Shown piece after piece: positions 9,391-18,863 of a stretch of 64,000 bases of DNA. Within the stretch, counting starts at the first letter, position 1; the number at the start of each line of letters is the position of its first letter. Source of the stretch: SMYC01 sp963578475. Its GTDB lineage: Bacteria; Acidobacteriota; Vicinamibacteria; Marinacidobacterales; SMYC01. Both the position numbers and the translations under genes were made by a program. The stretch is from positions 22,468 to 86,467 of the forward strand of contig CAUZCL010000018.1 in NCBI GenBank assembly GCA_963578475.1, in the 5' to 3' direction. Under the pieces are notes generated by a model, which worked only from the letters and a program-made list of their open reading frames with translations, was not told the origin of the DNA and searched no databases.

Positions 9391-10679
9391 TGCGGCTTTC
9401 GATCGTCTGCCTCACGCTGTGTTGCTTGCAGACGCAGGCGGAGGCCGCTTCGAAACGGCTCACAATCATCGTGAGCGATCTCCATCTGGAACCCGGGAGT
9501 CGCGACGCAGCATTCACTCATTTTCTGGGCGAGATTTCCGGTGGATCCACAACCCTCGTCATGAACGGCGATGCGTTCGAGCTCCGCGAACGCACGGAAG
9601 CCGAGGCCCTCTCGAAGCTCGAGGGCATTTTCGAGTCACACGCGGCACTCCTCGATCGGCTCGAAGTGTTCGCAAGCTCGAACCAGATCGTTTTCGTTCC
9701 GGGCGACGAAGATGCCGCCCTGCTATTTCCCGGGGTGGCCAAGCGCCTCCGGGATCGTCTGGGAAGCGTCGGGGTCGAGCGGCAAGGATTCTGGGTCTCC
9801 GAGGACGAGCGCATCCTCGTCGAGCACGGCCATCAGCTTCCCCGGGGTAGCTGGGTTGAGCGTGTTCCAGACGGACTCGTCATCGATGGGTTCGCCAAAC
9901 GTCTGGCGGGACTCAAATACGCGCTGTCATCCGAGCGTGGCAAGCCGGTGCCGGATGATCTTTTGAAGCTTCTCCTGCTGAACGTGTCGTGGCAGCAATT
10001 TCGTCGCGATCTCGAGCTCGAGGTCGAAACTCCCGAATGGGATTTGGCGGCGGTCCGTTCGACGGGGGACGCGTTTCTGCTCCAGTCTATCCCGGAAGAC
10101 GATCCGCTTTATGAAGCGTGGCGCCGAACCACCCTGTCCGCGAGCGAGCTCACCGATGACGAATTGCGCCTCGTCTGCGATTACCGTGCGGCCGTGCGGA
10201 GGGCAAGGCGCCGCATGGAGCGTGGTCTCACACAGCTCGCAAGGGTCGGCCCAGTCGTGGCGGAGTGCCCGCGGCTCGAGCACACGCGGAATCCGTCGTT
10301 CTCGTACTTCTGGAGCTCACGCGACGCTCTATACGAGAAACGACTAGCGTCGTTCTCGAGCGCGCCGGACGTCTACGTCCACGGCCATACGCATCTGCCG
10401 GATCGGGGCTTCGTTCCCGAAGCACAAGCTGATGGGCCTCGGATTTTGAACAGCGGCGCATTCAAAAGAGTCATCACGCCCGTGAGGTTCGAAGCTATGA
10501 AGCAAGAGAGAGGTGTGACGACGACCGACCTCCTGAAAGAGCTCGGTCCCGAGGACCTACCTCCTTGCTACAGCTACGTCGTTGTGGAGCCCTACGAGGA
10601 AACGCCGGACGCGCAGCTCACCCACTGGCAGCTTTCGCCCGATGGGAAGTGGGGCGTGGGGCGCCGGTGCGAGATGTGA
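9390..10679 (+). CDS. exported calcineurin-like metallophosphoesterase
   Basis: 429 residues with a short signal peptide (VCLTLCCLQTQAEA). Metallophosphoesterase motifs are in order: SDLHLE (motif I), NGDAFE (motif II), PGDED where most relatives have GNHD or GNRD (motif III), EHGHQLP, and VHGHTHLPD (last motif). The asparagine-to-aspartate and histidine-to-glutamate changes in motif III touch a metal ligand and the proton donor. The middle (residues 170-300) is an insert with helical character. Start ATG overlaps the propeller stop by one base (TGATG). A phosphatase acting on an exported or envelope substrate is a fair inference; UDP-diacylglucosamine hydrolase is unlikely because of the signal peptide. 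Confidence 0.85.
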   Translation: MRLSIVCLTLCCLQTQAEAASKRLTIIVSDLHLEPGSRDAAFTHFLGEISGGSTTLVMNGDAFELRERTEAEALSKLEGIFESHAALLDRLEVFASSNQIVFVPGDEDAALLFPGVAKRLRDRLGSVGVERQGFWVSEDERILVEHGHQLPRGSWVERVPDGLVIDGFAKRLAGLKYALSSERGKPVPDDLLKLLLLNVSWQQFRRDLELEVETPEWDLAAVRSTGDAFLLQSIPEDDPLYEAWRRTTLSASELTDDELRLVCDYRAAVRRARRRMERGLTQLARVGPVVAECPRLEHTRNPSFSYFWSSRDALYEKRLASFSSAPDVYVHGHTHLPDRGFVPEAQADGPRILNSGAFKRVITPVRFEAMKQERGVTTTDLLKELGPEDLPPCYSYVVVEPYEETPDAQLTHWQLSPDGKWGVGRRCEM

Positions 10680-10888
10680 ATCGTCGAAGTAACTGGACCG
10701 CCGCAGTCGCAGCAACCGTTCTTCTGAGCATTGCAAACGCCGGCCAAGAAACTGCAGTTCCTGAAAAAGTTAAACAGCTTCGCTTGGCCGCAGAGCAGGG
10801 CGACGCGGACGCCCAGTTCATCCTCGGAGTGAAGTACGACCTCGGAGAGGGTGTTCCGGAGAACGACGCTGAAGCGGTGAAGGCGTGA
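10676..10888 (+). pseudogene. Sel1-repeat protein, truncated after one repeat
   Basis: Starts with GTG inside the phosphatase stop (GTGA overlap) and encodes a signal peptide (WTAAVAATVLLSIANAG) and the beginning of a Sel1 repeat, AAEQGDADAQFILGVKYD and LGEGVPENDAEAVK. The repeat breaks off where WYRKAAEQG would be expected, and a stop comes from the next fragment. Sel1 proteins normally have several such repeats and mediate protein contacts in the periplasm. It is the last member of the GGT operon, cut by a recombination junction at about 10885. Confidence 0.65.
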
Positions 10889-11045
10889 GCGTTTTTATAG
10901 GCGTTGACCCTGGCTTGTCGGGAGCGCTTGCGTGTATCGACGAAAACGGTGACGTGCAATGCTACAGGTTGCTCCGACCGACCAAAAACGCTTGGGCATT
11001 CGTCCACGGCGCTAGGCGTGACGGAAAAGTGACTTGGTGTCAAAA
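10885..11045 (+). pseudogene. RuvC-like resolvase fragment (phage type)
   Basis: About 53 codons beginning at a GTG: MSVFIGVDPGLSGALACIDE. This is the N-terminal beta strand of a RuvC-like Holliday-junction resolvase, with the first catalytic aspartate in VDPGLSG, a pattern common in phage resolvases. Recognisable sequence ends near TWCQN at 11045, where the opposite-strand SGNH gene ends. Both edges are junctions: Sel1 on the left, SGNH gene on the right. It suggests former prophage material. The family call is moderate because only one motif is visible. Confidence 0.5.
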
Positions 11046-11047
11046 TT

Positions 11048-12283
11048 TCATCGAGAAGTCGAGGCGTGGACGAACGCGGCGACTTCGCGTGCGGCGATGC
11101 GAATGCCGTGCGCGTTCCAATGTGTGTCGTCTCTCCAGAAAACGTACTCTTCTCGTTCGAGAAGAGAGTGGGCTCCTTCGATGAGAGCCGGCGTGAGATC
11201 GATGACCGGTATGCCGTACGGCAAGAAGACTTGTTCGAGGGTGGCGTGGCCCGGAGAAGGAACCCGTAGACGCCGTCCCGGAGCATCGAGCAGCGAATGG
11301 TAGACGCGATATTTCGTCGGCACGAAGAAGACGGCCTCGACGTGATCAACGGCTCCAGGAAGGGCCGAGCCCAGTTCGATCTCTAGCGAGTTCGCCGTCG
11401 CCTTGTCGATATAGCTCCCATAGAAGCCCATATCGTGCCGTCCTACGCGGTAGATCTCGACCGCGGCGTTTACCGGCGGAAACAGAATGCGGCCGAGGAG
11501 CCTGGTCCCGTTGAAGACCAGCCGCCCGAGCCCAAACACGGCGCCGACGGCGTTCCAGCTACGGACCTTGAGCTGATCGTACGTGCTCGGCCGCGTGAGG
11601 CCCCTCCCGGGTCCCCGGAAGTCGTTGCCCTCGAACACGAACACCATCGCGTGAATAGACGGAGCCGCGTTCGCCTCGAACATCTTGATCGCGTTCAAGT
11701 AGTCTCGAGGTCCGGTCGCGGATGCGATCGAATAGGCGTCGACGCCGTGCTCGCGCCGCAGCACGTTGACGAGAATGTCCTTCTGGTCGTTGCCCGTGCC
11801 GACCAAGAAGGAGTCACCGGCGAGCGCGAGCGGTGCGCCCGCGTAGTCGGAGTCGTTGCGGTATCCGCGATTGTCGGTCTCGAAATGCACGACCCGCGGT
11901 TGCCGGATCGTGTGCGACACGAGTGGATCGATGGCCGCGAGGTCGCCGTGAGGCATCGAGAACGTCTCGTCGACGTCGCGCTCGTATCCCCGGACCCTTT
12001 CGTGTTTCTCGTGCGGCCGGTAGTAGGCCGCAGAACCCGCTCCCCGGAGGAGGAAGCGCGTCGCGACCTCGCATAAAGCGAGCGAGAGCACTATGGCACC
12101 CAGCAGGAGCCGCAGTCGGGGCGTGGCCGCCCGCGCCGCCAGCAGTGCGAACAGCGCGAACGCGACTACGTCGATGGCGAGGGGAAAGCCGACCAGCCAG
12201 AACAGACCGGCCAATGCGAGAAAGAGGTTGAAGCGCGTGAAAAACGTCGGGATCGGGCCGGCGAACGCCTCTGGGTGCGGCAT
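11048..12283 (-). CDS. membrane-anchored SGNH/AlgX-like hydrolase domain protein
   Basis: 411 residues. The first 75 residues hold two or three hydrophobic helices (FNLFLALAGLFWLVGFPLAI, VVAFALFALLAA, LLLGAIVLSLALCEV). The rest is an SGNH-type domain: the nucleophile block LAGDSFLVGTGN, the GNDFRG asparagine block, and the C-terminal DDTHWNAHGIRIAA with catalytic Asp and His. AlgX/AlgJ-type proteins acetylate exopolysaccharides, so a role in O-acylation of a surface glycan is plausible but not shown. No signs of damage. A perfect TATAAT ends eight bases before the ATG, so the mRNA may be leaderless. Confidence 0.8.
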   Translation of the reverse strand: MPHPEAFAGPIPTFFTRFNLFLALAGLFWLVGFPLAIDVVAFALFALLAARAATPRLRLLLGAIVLSLALCEVATRFLLRGAGSAAYYRPHEKHERVRGYERDVDETFSMPHGDLAAIDPLVSHTIRQPRVVHFETDNRGYRNDSDYAGAPLALAGDSFLVGTGNDQKDILVNVLRREHGVDAYSIASATGPRDYLNAIKMFEANAAPSIHAMVFVFEGNDFRGPGRGLTRPSTYDQLKVRSWNAVGAVFGLGRLVFNGTRLLGRILFPPVNAAVEIYRVGRHDMGFYGSYIDKATANSLEIELGSALPGAVDHVEAVFFVPTKYRVYHSLLDAPGRRLRVPSPGHATLEQVFLPYGIPVIDLTPALIEGAHSLLEREEYVFWRDDTHWNAHGIRIAAREVAAFVHASTSR

Positions 12284-12291
12284 GGTGTCGG

Positions 12292-12297
12292 ATTATA
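12292..12297 (-). promoter_or_regulatory. -10 box of a probably leaderless promoter
   Basis: TATAAT on the minus strand, followed by CCGACACC and the ATG of the SGNH gene. With the usual -10 to start-site distance the transcript would begin at or within two bases of the start codon. No convincing -35 seen. Confidence 0.5.
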
Positions 12298-12703
12298 TCG
12301 AGCTTTCATTCGATCGCGGGCGAGCTCGCGGTTGCGGTTGATTGCTTCGCCCCGCTCACCGTCCAGGCTCAGACCCGACCAAGGGCACGGGCTGGTCAGG
12401 CGTCTTCTCCGCGGTTTCCCCAAAGCTATGGACGAACCTTTCGGCGAGGACCCGACGGCCGAAATTGATCTCGTCCATGCGCCATCGAACGGGACTCGAA
12501 AGCCGCGCCGGCGACGGGCATGGGGTCAGGAGGCCAAACCTGAAACGGGCCCCAAAGTACAGGGGTTACGAGGATTCGACTAGGGTCCGAGCGTCGCAGC
12601 GGCTAGCTTCGTCCACAACTTCGGGAAACCCTGACGCCAGGCCAGGCGTCTACAGGCGATTCCGTCCTCGCCCACCAAAGGCCCTCGTTTTCCTCGGTGC
12701 TAC
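12298..12703. other. gene-free stretch
   Basis: No credible coding sequence, RNA or repeat seen. The left part belongs to the upstream region of the SGNH gene; the right part abuts the truncated transposase end. Confidence 0.5.
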
Positions 12704-13345
12704 CTAGTGGTATCGCTTGGCTTCCCCGGAAAGCGTGATGCCCAGCGCGATCACCACCATTGCGTCGGCAAACGATTTCCCGTCCAGGAACAGCGCCACC
12801 ACATCTTCGCCGGACAGATCCCGTTCCTGCATCTCACGAAGTTTCGCCGCGCTCGCTTGTACGAAACCTAGGGACACCGTCGAGCTCGACAGCCCGATAG
12901 CGCCCGGTATCGCTTCCGCAGCAGCCTCGTAGTTGCGACACGAGATTCCGTACAGCACTCGTTTCAGCAGCAGATCATTCACCTCTCCGCCGTCGTTCAG
13001 TGCTTCGTAGGAGCGAAGCGGTATCTCTACTCCCTCTTGGCTCCGAACCCGTGGCACACGGATCGGTACCCGCTGGCCGGCAAGCCCTACCGTGCCAGGG
13101 TTGGTTCCGTGGCGGCGGCCACACTCCAGTTCGTCCTTACGAGCGTATCGCTCTCCCGCCAACTCCTTCACTTCGTCGGCGAGTAGCTCGTGAACGTGCA
13201 TTAACCCAAGCGGGATTAGCGAACGGATCATCTCTATTTTGACGTCCACCTCGAGCTCCCCGTACTCCTCGCGCGCCATTACCTCGGGCTTACCAAAACG
13301 ACGTGACTTCTTGTGTTTCTTGGCTGGACGTAGCAGACTTCCCAT
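12704..13345 (-). pseudogene. IS256-type (mutator) transposase, N-terminal half only
   Basis: 213 codons of an IS256-like DDE transposase. It has the helical N-terminus, the LKRVLYGISCRNYEAAAEA region, SSSTVSLGFVQASAAKL (the DNA-binding part before the catalytic core) and VVALFLDGKSFADAMVVIALG, which holds the first catalytic aspartate. Homology ends after ITLSGEAK at 12710; the second Asp, the Glu and about 200 residues are gone. The right end of the element should lie within 13346-13440, but I cannot define its inverted repeat. Inactive. Confidence 0.8.
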
Positions 13346-13715
13346 CTCGGCTCCTTTCTCTTGCGGCTTGATGTTGTTTTTGCCAACGTCATCAAACTAC
13401 GGGGTTGGGAGCCGTTTCAATTTCCAACTCAGAATGGCACACTCTCAACAGCGGCCGCGACATCCCCACATTGGGGACGCATCCGTTTGTTGTTATCTTC
13501 CTTTTTTCATGTTACAAGGAGACAAATTGGTCTGTTTATTTAACAAATAAGGGCAGGGAGGGTGTTGACCTATGGGAGAAGGATGAAGCTCTAGCCTCGA
13601 GGAGGGAAGAGTTCCGGAAACGGCTACCTCCGACCGGCAAGCCGAAGCACCAGGCCAGGGTGGTTCGGCTAACGATGACAATGTTAGTTCTAATACAAAA
13701 GATAGGAGTTCACAA
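13346..13715. other. gene-free, AT-richer stretch between IS remnant and small membrane gene
   Basis: Contains the upstream side of the truncated transposase gene and the leader of the small membrane protein. Base composition is visibly less GC-rich than the neighbours. No ORF with recognisable content. Confidence 0.4.
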
Positions 13716-14018
13716 ATGAATTTTGGAAAGATTGCGCTTATTTTGGGTTTGGTCGTAGCAGTCGTTGCCCCTTTTGCCGGAATCCCGTATCTAGCTGTGG
13801 CACTGGCTGTACTAGGTCTAGTCGTAGGTATTACCGATGACTCAGATCAAGTCACAGTGTTAGTCACTGCTTTAGCATTGGCGGCTGTTCATGGAGCGCT
13901 GAATGAGGTTCCTGCGGTGGGTACCCATATCACCGGCATTCTTGGTGGCGTTTCTTCTCTGATCAACGCCGCTGCCCTCGCAGTGATTGCCAAAGGCATC
14001 GTAGCGCGCGTGTCGTAG
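13716..14018 (+). CDS. small three-helix membrane protein of unknown function
   Basis: 100 residues, nearly all hydrophobic: helices at about 5-22 (IALILGLVVAVVAPFAG), 26-40 (LAVALAVLGLVVGIT) and 45-98, with little soluble sequence. The ATG has TAGGAG seven bases upstream. Codon and base usage are less GC-rich than in flanking genes and it sits between transposase remnants, which suggests arrival with mobile DNA. I do not recognise the family. The intact frame in a zone of broken genes argues that it may be real and in use. Confidence 0.6.
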   Translation: MNFGKIALILGLVVAVVAPFAGIPYLAVALAVLGLVVGITDDSDQVTVLVTALALAAVHGALNEVPAVGTHITGILGGVSSLINAAALAVIAKGIVARVS

Positions 14019-14139
14019 CGCACGTATGGTAAGCACCTTCATCTTAGGGCAGAGAGTAATTAAACTTCTCCAAGACCCGCTGGTGAGGGTGATACTAATT
14101 CCTGAATAATCTGTTTGATTGAGTCACCTGTAAATACTC

Positions 14140-14330
14140 TTAGGCAGCAAACTCATCGCTGTTCAAGGGGTTTCGGTTTGCTTCTGAGCGCGTGAGCGCC
14201 CATATGGCGATGGCCTTTGATTCGCCGAAACTTCTTCTCCGCGGTCGCGGTGGCGAAGCGGAGAGCGGTCCATCGGCGAATCAAGGCATCGTTCGCTATC
14301 GTACGGATGGGCCGACGAATCTCGGCATCA
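14140..14330 (-). pseudogene. transposase C-terminal remnant
   Basis: The minus strand reads ALIRRWTALRFATATAEKKF then RRIKGHRHMGA, the typical end of mutator-type and related transposases (RW..A....AEK.FRRIKG). One shift in the last 20 codons leads to a stop at 14140. It lies upstream, relative to transcription, of the IS256-type N-terminal fragment at 12.7-13.3 kb, so the two are not halves of one element. Confidence 0.4.
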
Positions 14331-14874
14331 ATCCGTGGGCGGCGGAGTTTGGCTTGGATAGCGCCTGATTGAGCTCCGAGTCCAGTTTCGTCGGAATCGA
14401 TTCCGATTCCACCGCGCGAGAGTGTCGGCGTTGACGATGGCCAAGTGGCTCTCCCACGCCGGCCCCGAGCTTCGGCGCGCAACCTAGGCAACCTAGAAGG
14501 CTCGGTCAGTGTCTCCGAGGAGCGGGACCAATCCGAAATCTTTGCCCTTCGAGGTGCGCTTCGACACGGAGCGCACGACGGGCACGCTTCAACCACCTTC
14601 CTGAGCATCCTGCTCATGAATATCCAATCGTTCTCGATGATCGGCGCCGCCTATTTCAATCCAAAGCCCTCCGGCTATTTCGCAAACGTCGACCGCTGGA
14701 TATGGGCGCCGGCATCGTCTTGATGATCCACCAAAGCCGATCGAGCGGGCGCTCAGTGCGGAGCTATCGCCACACTCGAGTTGGACGGTCGTATTTGTTA
14801 AACGTGGCGTTTCCTCTGCAAAGCAGGAGTGCTTCGTGGCGCGTGAGGAAGTTCCCGGAGCAAGAAGCCAGGGG
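14331..14874. other. stretch without recognisable genes
   Basis: Several overlapping open frames exist on both strands but none shows a known domain, a ribosome binding site or consistent coding character. Probably scrambled remains of mobile DNA. Confidence 0.4.
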
Positions 14875-14945
14875 TTCACATCGACGCAGCCCTGGAAAAG
14901 GCTGGGTGGGCGGTTCAGGACGCCAACAAGGCCAATTCTCTTCGC
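14875..14945 (+). pseudogene. possible HsdR (type I restriction) N-terminal scrap
   Basis: About 22 codons read HIDAALEKAGWAVQDANKAN, which resembles the start of type I restriction R subunits (ID.AL..AGW.VQD). No further homology follows. Too short for certainty. Confidence 0.3.
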
Positions 14946-15111
14946 GCAGCGCGGCGTGGCGGTCTGTTGGCCGGGATTCTCGGTACGCCGTTTCGCGAAG
15001 AACCTGGCCAGGCATCCGATCCAGCTCGTTCGAGCCTACTCCGGATCCCGATTGAACCTCTGCTCAGGGGCCGATACAATCCCCTACAGGTCTCGATCTC
15101 TCGCTCATTAG

Positions 15112-15218
15112 CTTCATCCGATCAAGCGCTTCCCGAGGGCGTCGCGGTGGACGCCATGGGCAACGTATACGCGGGAGAAGTGGCGGGACGGAACCTGAAC
15201 AAATTCGTCAAGAAATAA
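15112..15218 (+). pseudogene. NHL-repeat protein C-terminal scrap
   Basis: The frame ending at 15218 reads LPEGVAVDAMGNVYAGEVAG then RNLNKFVKK. This is the last blade and tail of an NHL/SMP-30-like exported propeller, a type abundant in acidobacteria. Nothing recognisable lies upstream of about 15112. Confidence 0.45.
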
Positions 15219-15264
15219 CGTACCTGGGCACGCATCTCTGTTTCCAGCGGAAGGAAGGTCGAAA

Positions 15265-16439
15265 ATGAAACCGGCTCGCCTTTTTTCTCTCCTGGGCCTC
15301 GCGGCCCTCTTGTCCTCATCGGCTGATACCTGGGCGCAGTCGGAGGTCTATTATCCGCCCCCGGGAGAGTGGGAGCACAAGAAGCCCGAGGAGGTCGGGA
15401 TGGACTCCCGCCTGCTGGCGACGGCCATCGAGTACGCGAAGTCGCAGGAAGCGAGCAAGCCCATGGATTTCTCCGATCAGGAGGAGATCTTTGGCAAGTT
15501 ACTGGGTCCCATCCCGACGCTGCGCGCGCACACCAATGGCCTCGTCATTCGCCGTGGCTACATCGTCGCCAAGTTTGGCGACACGACCAAGGTCGCCCGA
15601 CCTACAGCGCCGCTAAGAGCTACCTGTCGACGATCGCCGGACTCACCGTGGATCGCGGCCTCATCGCCGACGTCCACGATCCGGTAGCGGACTACGTGGA
15701 CGACGGCGGCTACGCGTCGCCCCACAATGCGATGGTCACCTGGTATCACCACCTCCAGCAGACGAGCGAATGGCAAGGCATCATGTGGGACAGGAAGGAC
15801 GACTTCGTCGGGCACGAGGCGTTCGGCCAAGCCAAGCGCCCGCCCCGCAAGTTGCAAGCGCCCGGGACGTACTATGAGTACAACGACATCCGTATCAATC
15901 GGCTGGCGCTCTCGTTGTTGCGCCTGTGGCGAAAGCCGCTTCCAGAGGTCCTCAAAGACGAGGTCATGGATCCTATAGGTGCGTCCGACAGCTGGCGGTA
16001 TCTCGGCTACGACAACGCCGACGGCGCGATCGACGGTCAGGTGATGCGCTCGGTCACGGGAGGGACACGGTGGGGCGCGGGCATCTGGATCAACTCGTAT
16101 GACCATGCTCGCTTCGGATATCTGTTTCTCCGCAACGGCAAGTGGAAGGATCGGCAGATCATCTCGGAGAAGTGGATTCGGATGGCCACCACTAGAGGGA
16201 CCGTCGGGCGGGACTACGGGTATCTGTGGTGGTTGAACACCGAGGGTGACACGTGGCCTGAGGCACCCAAGACCGCCTTCCGCGCCAGCGGCAATGGCTC
16301 GAACACGGTGTGGATCGACCCCGAGCACGACCTGATCGTGGTCTGGCGGTGGCATCAGGGTCGAGCCTCGAACGAGTTCTATAAGCGCATCCTTCAATCC
16401 ATCAAGACCCGCGCCACATCCGAAGTGGGTCTGGACTGA
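15265..16439 (+). pseudogene. exported serine hydrolase, beta-lactamase family (one frameshift)
   Basis: A class C beta-lactamase/esterase-type serine hydrolase with a signal peptide (LFSLLGLAALLSSSADTWAQ). The first frame covers residues to KFGDTTKV; a shift near 15600 leads to TYSAAKSYLSTIAGLTVDRG, which holds the SxxK nucleophile motif (SAAK). Then come YYEYNDIRINRLALSLLRLW (tyrosine motif) and the DYGYLWWLN, FRASGNGSNTVW C-terminal blocks. Apart from the one indel next to the active site the gene is complete (about 390 aa). Its ATG has GGAAGG upstream. The indel may be a sequencing error or recent inactivation. Confidence 0.75.
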
Positions 16440-16476
16440 CCGAGATCAGAACTGCGATGGCGCGGAGGTGCACAGC

Positions 16477-16856
16477 ATGGGAGGTCCAAAGAGTCGACGG
16501 AGATTCTTCAAGGCCCTCGCCGCAGGCGCGGCGGTATCCGCTTCGGGAGCCCTTCCCCACCCCTCCGGCGCGCAAGCGCAGCGACCGGAAGGTATCCGTA
16601 GCTTCGACCACGTCGCCGCTCCGATGCGACACACGGAAGCGATGGTTGCGTTCTACCGCGCCCTCGGCTTACAGGTGAAGGAAGGTTCCCAGGTCTGCTC
16701 CGTCCATTTCGGGGACCAGAAGAGCAATTTTCACCGTCCCGCGCTGTGGCAGCGCGAGACGTTCACGCTGCGTGCTCCCGCGGCACGGCCACCGGCACGA
16801 GCCTCTACGTGCGGGAACCGGACGGCAACCTCCTGGAGTGCATGATCTATTCCTGA
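16477..16856 (+). pseudogene. Tat-exported VOC (glyoxalase-fold) protein with internal deletion
   Basis: ATG at 16477 with GGAGG nine bases upstream. The N-terminus has a twin-arginine signal, KSRRRFFKALAAGAAVSASG. The VOC fold begins with GIRSFDHVAAPMRHTEAMVA (first metal-ligand histidine) and NFHRP. The end is GTSLYVREPDGNLLECMIYS (metal-ligand glutamate). Between them about 35 residues are missing, and the frame changes near 16790. Function of the intact relative is unknown. Confidence 0.6.
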
Positions 16857-16922
16857 GGATCGAAAAAATTAAGGTGGTCGGACCCGCGCGGGAGGTGAGG
16901 GAGGGCACTTCCGTGTGGTCGG

Positions 16923-17003
16923 GAGAGTGGTTCGTAGGTGGTCTGCCCATTTCTGGAGAGCACTGCGCATCTCGTCGAGGAAGCCGTGGCGCTGGTAGAT
17001 GTG
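16923..17003 (-). pseudogene. tyrosine integrase C-terminal scrap
   Basis: The minus strand reads HIYQRHGFLDEMRSALQKWA then DHLRTTL. Phage/island integrases of the DUF4102 type end in this way (Y.RH.YL.EKR.AL..W...). The catalytic domain is absent. It supports a former integrated element in this zone, whose right side is close to tRNA-Ala. Confidence 0.45.
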
Positions 17004-17365
17004 CGTCGCATCCGAACCCGGAGGCTTGTTTGCAGCTGCACGAACTCCCGGTGCTCGCTTACCGCGTCGTTCGATATGGTGGTGGGCTTGTTCATGGCGC
17101 AATCCTCCTCCTCGCCTTTCCAGGCGGGTTTGGTTCTTGCTAACCGGAGGTTACGCCATTTCTATTTCCACGAGAAGCGGGACGGATCCGGAATGAGAGC
17201 CACGTCTCAGTGCATGTTCGGTAAGTAGTCCGAAGAAGCGTTCTACCATATTCATCCACGAGGCATGCGTGGGGAGTGAAGTGAAGATAAAAACGGGGGC
17301 GTTTGTCCGTGAACTCCGTGACTCTGCGCTGAATTCGTTTGTCCGCAGCGTTCTTCCGCGAAAGG
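17004..17365. other. stretch without recognisable genes
   Basis: Short open frames only. Near 17310-17350 there are CTCCGTGACTCTGCG-like simple repeats related to the GGCACAGAG motif of the element at 39.8 kb. Confidence 0.35.
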
Positions 17366-18358
17366 TCAGGGCGCTCGCGCTGTCGTGTCGATCTCAGGAT
17401 ACAACCACGAGTGCTGCAGCCCCGGGTGCCGTGCGCCGTATCGGGCGGGAATATCCTGCGTCCAGTTGCTCGGAATGGTCAGACAGAATAGGAGAATGCT
17501 GGTCAGCGCCAACTTCTGAGTCGCAAGCGGTGACTGTTCGCGAGGCGCGGCCTGCCGCCCGGCCGCAGCCCCCCCCCCGCCCGCCAGGCGTCCCAGCCGC
17601 CGCAGGCGCGACCGGATCAAGAAAACGATCCCGAGCAGAGTCATGATGATGTTCAGGGTTTGCCCGGTGCCGAGAGCGAGTCGATGGGTCGGGTAGTCAC
17701 GGAAGAGATCGATGAAGATCCGCAGGTAGGCGTACCAGAACACAAATCGAGCCGCGGTAGCCCCGGGAGTCGGATTGGTCTTCCGAACCCTGAGGAGAAA
17801 GAGCATCAACAGGAGGTTCTTCGCGCCGTCGTAGAGAACGACCGGATGGCGAAACCCCTCGGCATCAGGGAACTTCACAGCCCACCACACGTCGGTCACG
17901 CTGCCGACGATCAGTCCATCGATGAAGTTACCAATCCGGCCCATCCCCATCAGAAAGGCCCCCGGGATGACGAGCTCGTCGGCGAGGGCGAGGAACGACT
18001 TCTTGTAGGCAAGCGCGAACGCGACTACAGCGGCGGCCGCACCCAGCATCAGTCCGTGGGTAGCCATGCCGCCGAGCCAATAGGCTGATATCAACCTGGG
18101 ATTCTGTCGGTAGAATGGCCACTCGTCGAACGTCACCTCGATGAGGCGACCGCCAATGAGCACGCCGATCACCATGAAGAGACTGAGCGTGTAGACCTCG
18201 CGCAGTGTCAGCCCGAGGCCGCGATGACGCCGGAGAAAAAGATGGATTTGGAGGAACCCGAGGGCGAAGCCAAGCCCGTACCACCAGAGGTACACACCAC
18301 CAAGATCGACGAGCACCGGATCTATCCTGTGGACGAAAGGACCGAGCATCGCGAGCAC
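17366..18358 (-). CDS. lgt: prolipoprotein diacylglyceryl transferase
   Basis: Inner-membrane enzyme that moves diacylglycerol from phosphatidylglycerol to the lipobox cysteine of prolipoproteins. 330 residues with about seven hydrophobic helices. The Lgt signature appears as GRIGNFIDGLIVG (usual form GRIGNFINGE), preceded by YWLGGMATHGLMLGA, which holds the catalytic histidine region, and followed by HPVVLYDGAKNLLLMLFLL. The last 70 residues after SRLRRLGRLAGGGG form an extension with one more hydrophobic stretch not typical of Lgt. Start is GTG at 18358 or ATG at 18349. It is intact although surrounded by remnants. Lipoproteins with clear lipoboxes occur elsewhere in the window. Confidence 0.85.
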   Translation of the reverse strand: MLAMLGPFVHRIDPVLVDLGGVYLWWYGLGFALGFLQIHLFLRRHRGLGLTLREVYTLSLFMVIGVLIGGRLIEVTFDEWPFYRQNPRLISAYWLGGMATHGLMLGAAAAVVAFALAYKKSFLALADELVIPGAFLMGMGRIGNFIDGLIVGSVTDVWWAVKFPDAEGFRHPVVLYDGAKNLLLMLFLLRVRKTNPTPGATAARFVFWYAYLRIFIDLFRDYPTHRLALGTGQTLNIIMTLLGIVFLIRSRLRRLGRLAGGGGAAAGRQAAPREQSPLATQKLALTSILLFCLTIPSNWTQDIPARYGARHPGLQHSWLYPEIDTTARAP

Positions 18359-18359
18359 T

Positions 18360-18863
18360 CATCCTGCGGCAATGGTGCCGAAGGTGTCAAGTGGGGATCA
18401 TCTTGTGGGGTAGGCATTCCACCCGGTAATCTGCTTACAAATCTCGTACCGCTGACCGCTGATGACTACGGTACGCGTCAATTTCTTTACCCACCCTCGA
18501 CTCTCGCCCATGGAATTTCAGCAGGACGGAGCTGGCGGGCGGAAATTGCTGATGCGATCGAACGTGCGGAGCGAATTCTTTTCTACGTCTCTGACGCTTC
18601 CCTATCATCGACACAATGGGGCAACCTTTGCAGAAGTCGGCACATGGTCTTATCTTAGGACCGTCTCATGACAGCAATCCGATCCGCGATGCTCGTAACG
18701 TTGAACTTCGCGCTCGTCGCGACGGCGCCTTCGTTCGACGCCCGCTCGGTTTCCTCCTCCGACGACAGGCTCCAGAGCCGCTTGGCGTTTCGATCGGCGC
18801 TCAGCGCGTTGTCGACTACCCGGGCGACTGGCCGCAGCTCTTCCGCCCTTCTCGTGTAAGTGT
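18360..18863. other. stretch without recognisable genes
   Basis: Open frames on both strands lack known motifs. Nothing I can name. Confidence 0.4.

Noticed and set aside
12704..14330. The two mutator-type transposase pieces as halves of one interrupted IS
   Set aside because: Both are on the minus strand, and the C-terminal piece lies upstream of the N-terminal one, so they cannot come from a single element split by insertion.
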